Below the pieces are notes generated by a model, which worked only from the letters and a program-made list of their open reading frames with translations, was not told the origin of the DNA and searched no databases. The position numbers and the translations under genes were made by a program. This document shows, piece after piece, positions 7,442 through 9,690 of a stretch of 9,690 bases of DNA (its first letter is position 1; each line of letters opens with the position of its first letter). The stretch is from Proteobacteria bacterium UBA4656 (GTDB lineage Bacteria > Pseudomonadota > Gammaproteobacteria > Xanthomonadales > Ahniellaceae). The stretch spans positions 20,102-29,791 of the forward strand of contig DHLY01000167.1 in the NCBI GenBank assembly GCA_002405525.1, given 5' to 3'.

Positions 7442-7981
7442 GTGCGCCGGATCCTCGCCATCGCCGCCTTCCTGTTCGCCGCGCTGGCGGCTGCCGATGC
7501 TTCGGCCGCCAGCGCCCGCGAGCTGCAGCGCGACAGCGACCTCGTGCTGGAGCGCCTGTATGAGGCCAAGCCATCCACCCGCAACCTGCTGGCGCGCGCC
7601 GCCGGGGTGCTGGTCTTCCCCGGCATCTACAAGGGCGGCCTCGGCCTCGGCGCCGAGTACGGCGAGGGCGTGCTGCGCGAGAAAGGCGCCGTCACCGGCT
7701 ACTACCGGGTGGTCACCGGATCGGTCGGCCTGCAGCTCGGCGTGCAGAAGCGTGCGCAGGTGATCGCCTTCATGGACGCCGCCGCGTTGCGCCGGTTCAA
7801 GAACAGCAAGGGCTGGGAGGCCGGTGTCGACGGGTCGATCGTGGTCGCCGACGTCGGCGCCGGCGCGCAGGCCGATACCCGGTCGCTGAACCAGCCGATC
7901 ATCGCCTTCATCCTCGACGAGCAGGGGCTGATGTACAACGTCACGCTCGAAGGCTCGAAAATCTCGCGGATCCGCAAGTAG
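7442..7981 (+). CDS. Secreted SYLF-domain (YSC84-related) lipid-binding protein
   Basis: 179 aa from a GTG start. The first ~22 residues form a signal peptide (MRRILAIAAFLFAALAAADA, then a cleavage site after ASA), so the protein should be periplasmic or secreted. The rest is a SYLF/YSC84 domain: helical start, GVLVFP (55-60), Gly-rich KGGLGLGAEYGEGVLR (64-79), GYYRVVTGSVGLQLG (86-100), RAQVIAFMD, then GWEAGVDGSIVVADVGAG (124-141), IIAFILDEQGLMYNVTLEGSKISRI to the end. The domain is named for lipid-binding eukaryotic proteins; bacterial versions such as Burkholderia BPSL1445 are exported proteins of poorly defined role. The frame is open farther upstream into the SDR gene, but GTG 7442 is preferred: GGAG at 7432-7435 with a 6-nt spacer, and the signal peptide begins there. 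The gene stands alone between intergenic hairpins. Confidence 0.9.
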   Translation: MRRILAIAAFLFAALAAADASAASARELQRDSDLVLERLYEAKPSTRNLLARAAGVLVFPGIYKGGLGLGAEYGEGVLREKGAVTGYYRVVTGSVGLQLGVQKRAQVIAFMDAAALRRFKNSKGWEAGVDGSIVVADVGAGAQADTRSLNQPIIAFILDEQGLMYNVTLEGSKISRIRK

Positions 7982-7993
7982 CGCACCGTCTTC

Positions 7994-8039
7994 GTCCGAC
8001 GGCGGTCCGGGTCGGTCCGGGCCGCTGCGTGCCTCGGAC
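7994..8039. terminator. Nested hairpin after the SYLF gene, possible terminator
   Basis: An outer stem (GTCCGA 7994-7999 with TCGGAC 8034-8039, extendable by one C-G pair) encloses a 9-bp inner stem, GCGGTCCGG (8002-8010) with CCGGGCCGC (8017-8025) including one G-T pair, around a 6-nt loop. It starts 12 nt after the stop codon, as expected for a 3' end structure. No T-run follows, so termination may not be classical intrinsic. Confidence 0.45.
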
Positions 8040-8040
8040 G

Positions 8041-8275
8041 CCGTGCACCCCGCGCGGCGCCGAAGGCGTTGACGCGGATCGCGAGCCGGCGATTCGCCCG
8101 GGCCGGAGAGTCCGCTCGCCGTGGCGCGGACCGGCTGCGCCGCAGGCCCCGGCTCAGGCCGTTGCGCGTGATCGGCGCCCCGCCACCGGCAAGCATCCGC
8201 TCGTCCATTCAGTGGGTGTACATTGCCGTGCTGGCACTACTGCACCGGCGTCGAATCCGACGCGTTGCACACCAT
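8041..8275. other. Intergenic stretch upstream of the Tyr-rich protein gene, no gene seen
   Basis: With the hairpin before it, this completes a 307-nt gap (7982-8288). Open frames run through it on both strands, but their composition is Arg/Ala/Pro-rich, typical of non-coding GC-rich DNA, and none has a convincing start. The segment 8204-8226, with TACATT at 8219-8224, is less GC-rich and is the most likely place for the downstream promoter; I could not identify a matching -35 box. Confidence 0.3.
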
Positions 8276-8288
8276 GGGGAGACCAAGC

Positions 8289-9602
8289 ATGTTGCTGACA
8301 TTCCTGCGCGCTGCGCTGCTGGCGGCGTGTTTCACCGCGTTCATCGTCTCTGTACCGGCCAGTGCCCAGGCGCGCAGGAATGCGCCGGCACAGGCGTCGC
8401 GCGCACCTGCCGCGATGACCGGCGACCAGTTGCTGCAGAACACGCGCAAGGCGCTGTCGGTGGTCGCGGTCACGACCGGCAAGCTCTCGCGCGCCGAACG
8501 CGCCCGTGCCGCGCCGTTCGTGCGCGCCCAGGGGGACGCCGACCGGGCGCTGCGCAACCTGCGCGGTGCGACCCGGTCGCGCGACGAACGGGCGCTGACG
8601 CGCGCGCTGCGCGAGGCCACCCAGGCGAATGGCCGACTGAATTCGACCTACCGACGGTCGAACATCGGCGACCGGCGGGTGCGCGAGGGCATGCGTGCGC
8701 TGAATGCGTCATGGGACCAGACGGTCCGCCGTTTCGGCGCCGCGGGGCGCGGCAACCCCGAGCTGGCGCGCAGCAACGCGCGGCGCATATCGGCGGTCCG
8801 TTCGCGCCTCGAAGCCCAGCGCGTCGCCCGGTCCAGGGACGCCCAGGCGGTCGCCGAACTGGCCCTGATGGTGGCGATGCTCGACCGCGCGCTGTTGCTC
8901 AACCGCGATCCTCGGAACCAGTGGTACGCCCTGGTCGCGCTCGACGACGTCTACGGCTACTACGCCGGCTACTACGACTACGTGGTGGTCTATGAACCGC
9001 GGTACGTCGAATTCTTCCGCGACGATTTCCGCTACTGGCGGGGCGTGAACGAGCGCGTCTACGACAGCTACGACTACTACTACCAGGACTGGTCCTACAC
9101 CAGCTACGAGCAGACCACGATCATCGACCAGTCGGTCGAGGTCAACATCAACATCGTCAACAACACGACGATCATCGAGGCCGACAGCCGGGTCGACTCG
9201 ATCCAGCAGGTGGTCGAGTCGACGTCGCTGCAGACCGACGGTTACTCCGAGCTGGTCGAATTCGAGGTGGAGATCGCCGCCGAGTCGACAGTGCAGTTCG
9301 AGGACCCCGCGACCATCGCGAACGTCGAAGTCGACGCCGCGGTCCTGCAGCAACCGAGCGCGGAGGAGATTGCTGCGCTGGTCGAAGAGGCACCGCCTTC
9401 CGTCGAGGTCGTCGAGGATCTGATCGAGGAAGAAGACCCTGCGCTGATCGAGGCGGCCAGCGGGGAGAGCGTCGACGGCGACTCCTCGTCCCAGAATGAT
9501 GCCGCCGGCGGTGGCGCCCTGGGGGACGAGGCATCGGAAGAGGCGATGTCCGAGGACGAGCTGTCGGACGAGCTGTCGGACGAGTCGTCGGAGGAGTCGT
9601 AA
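8289..9602 (+). CDS. Exported protein of unknown family: Arg-rich helical part, Tyr-rich centre, acidic Ser/Glu/Asp tail
   Basis: 437 aa from the ATG at 8289, chosen because GGGGAG (8276-8281) lies 7 nt upstream and a signal peptide starts there (MLLTFLRAALLAACFTAFIV, then ASAQA, cleavage near 26-28). An ATG at 8274 is in frame but lacks a ribosome binding site. Residues 29-205 are strongly basic and probably helical, with many Arg and Ala. Residues 213-273 contain 17 Tyr in 61 positions (GYYAGYYDYVVVYE, SYDYYYQDW). Residues 274-310 are rich in Ile, Val, Asn and Thr and may form beta strands. From ~311 the chain is acidic, ending in Ser/Glu/Asp repeats (SEDELSDELSDESSEES). I recognise no family. 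The opposite charges of the two ends might allow self-association or metal/cation binding, but this is speculation. The acidic frame continues past the stop, so the tail may be shortened. Confidence 0.7.
   Translation: MLLTFLRAALLAACFTAFIVSVPASAQARRNAPAQASRAPAAMTGDQLLQNTRKALSVVAVTTGKLSRAERARAAPFVRAQGDADRALRNLRGATRSRDERALTRALREATQANGRLNSTYRRSNIGDRRVREGMRALNASWDQTVRRFGAAGRGNPELARSNARRISAVRSRLEAQRVARSRDAQAVAELALMVAMLDRALLLNRDPRNQWYALVALDDVYGYYAGYYDYVVVYEPRYVEFFRDDFRYWRGVNERVYDSYDYYYQDWSYTSYEQTTIIDQSVEVNINIVNNTTIIEADSRVDSIQQVVESTSLQTDGYSELVEFEVEIAAESTVQFEDPATIANVEVDAAVLQQPSAEEIAALVEEAPPSVEVVEDLIEEEDPALIEAASGESVDGDSSSQNDAAGGGALGDEASEEAMSEDELSDELSDESSEES
9555..9590 (+). repeat. 12-bp tandem repeat in the acidic tail
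   Basis: GACGAGCTGTCG occurs twice exactly (9555-9566, 9567-9578), followed by a third copy matching at 10 of 12 positions (9579-9590). It encodes DELS-DELS-DESS. Repeats this short and similar can expand or contract by replication slippage, which could explain a variable tail length. Confidence 0.8.
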
Positions 9603-9690
9603 TCGGAGGACGCGGCCTAGGAAGAGGCTAAGTCCGAGGACGCGCTGTCGGAAGGGTAGTCGGAGGAGTCGTCATCGGAGGACGAGGCGT
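9603..9690 (+). pseudogene. In-frame acidic continuation after the stop of the Tyr-rich protein gene (possible decayed C-terminal tail); runs off the window
   Basis: After the TAA at 9600-9602 the same frame continues as SEDAA-stop-EEAKSEDALSEG-stop-SEESSSEDEA up to the window edge, with TAG at 9618-9620 and 9657-9659. The composition and repeat style match the tail before the stop. All three stops can be derived from a Glu codon (GAA or GAG) by a single G-to-T change, as expected if a longer acidic tail once existed. Alternatives are sequencing or assembly error in repetitive DNA, or spread of the repeat outside the gene. Confidence 0.55.

Noticed and set aside
8069..8995. A 308-codon plus-strand frame overlapping the Tyr-rich protein gene
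   Set aside because: It is Arg/Ala/Gly-rich, lacks a convincing start, and runs out of frame with the supported gene.
1..9690. CRISPR array, tRNA, rRNA or insertion sequence
   Set aside because: No regularly spaced repeats, tRNA-like cloverleaf, rRNA-like conserved segment or transposase-like protein was found on reading the window.

Overview
The window comes from a GC-rich, proteobacterial-looking chromosome. Dense GC-ending codons, GGAG-type ribosome binding sites and two REP-like intergenic palindromes resemble those of gammaproteobacteria such as Xanthomonadales. The taxon is an inference; nothing in the window fixes it.

Region 1 (1-6002, + strand) is the most important part. It holds the 3' portion of a propionyl-CoA synthase gene (the end of its hydratase domain plus the whole enoyl-CoA reductase domain), overlapped by 8 nt by a complete bifunctional malonyl-CoA reductase gene (1263 aa). 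Together these enzymes encode the reductive core of the 3-hydroxypropionate route: malonyl-CoA to malonate semialdehyde to 3-hydroxypropionate (malonyl-CoA reductase), then 3-hydroxypropionate to 3-hydroxypropionyl-CoA to acrylyl-CoA to propionyl-CoA (propionyl-CoA synthase). The pathway is best known from Chloroflexus; isolated copies of the two genes are known from some aerobic marine alpha- and gammaproteobacteria. The malonyl-CoA reductase here carries an unusual Ala/Lys/Pro-rich N-terminal extension of about 56 residues.

Region 2 (6003-6503) starts with a convergent gap containing a 27-bp-armed REP-like inverted repeat, followed by a small lipoprotein gene on the minus strand that diverges from the next gene.

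Region 3 (6504-7981, + strand) holds a tropinone-reductase-like short-chain dehydrogenase and a secreted SYLF/YSC84-domain protein, separated by a 161-nt gap with a second REP-like palindrome. They have no visible link to the 3-hydroxypropionate genes.

Region 4 (7982-9690) is a 307-nt gap with a strong nested hairpin, then an unrecognised exported protein: Arg-rich helical N-terminal part, a very Tyr-rich middle and a long acidic Ser/Glu/Asp tail. The acidic reading frame continues past its TAA stop to the window end, broken by two further stops. This suggests a recently truncated or decaying repetitive tail, or a sequencing problem.
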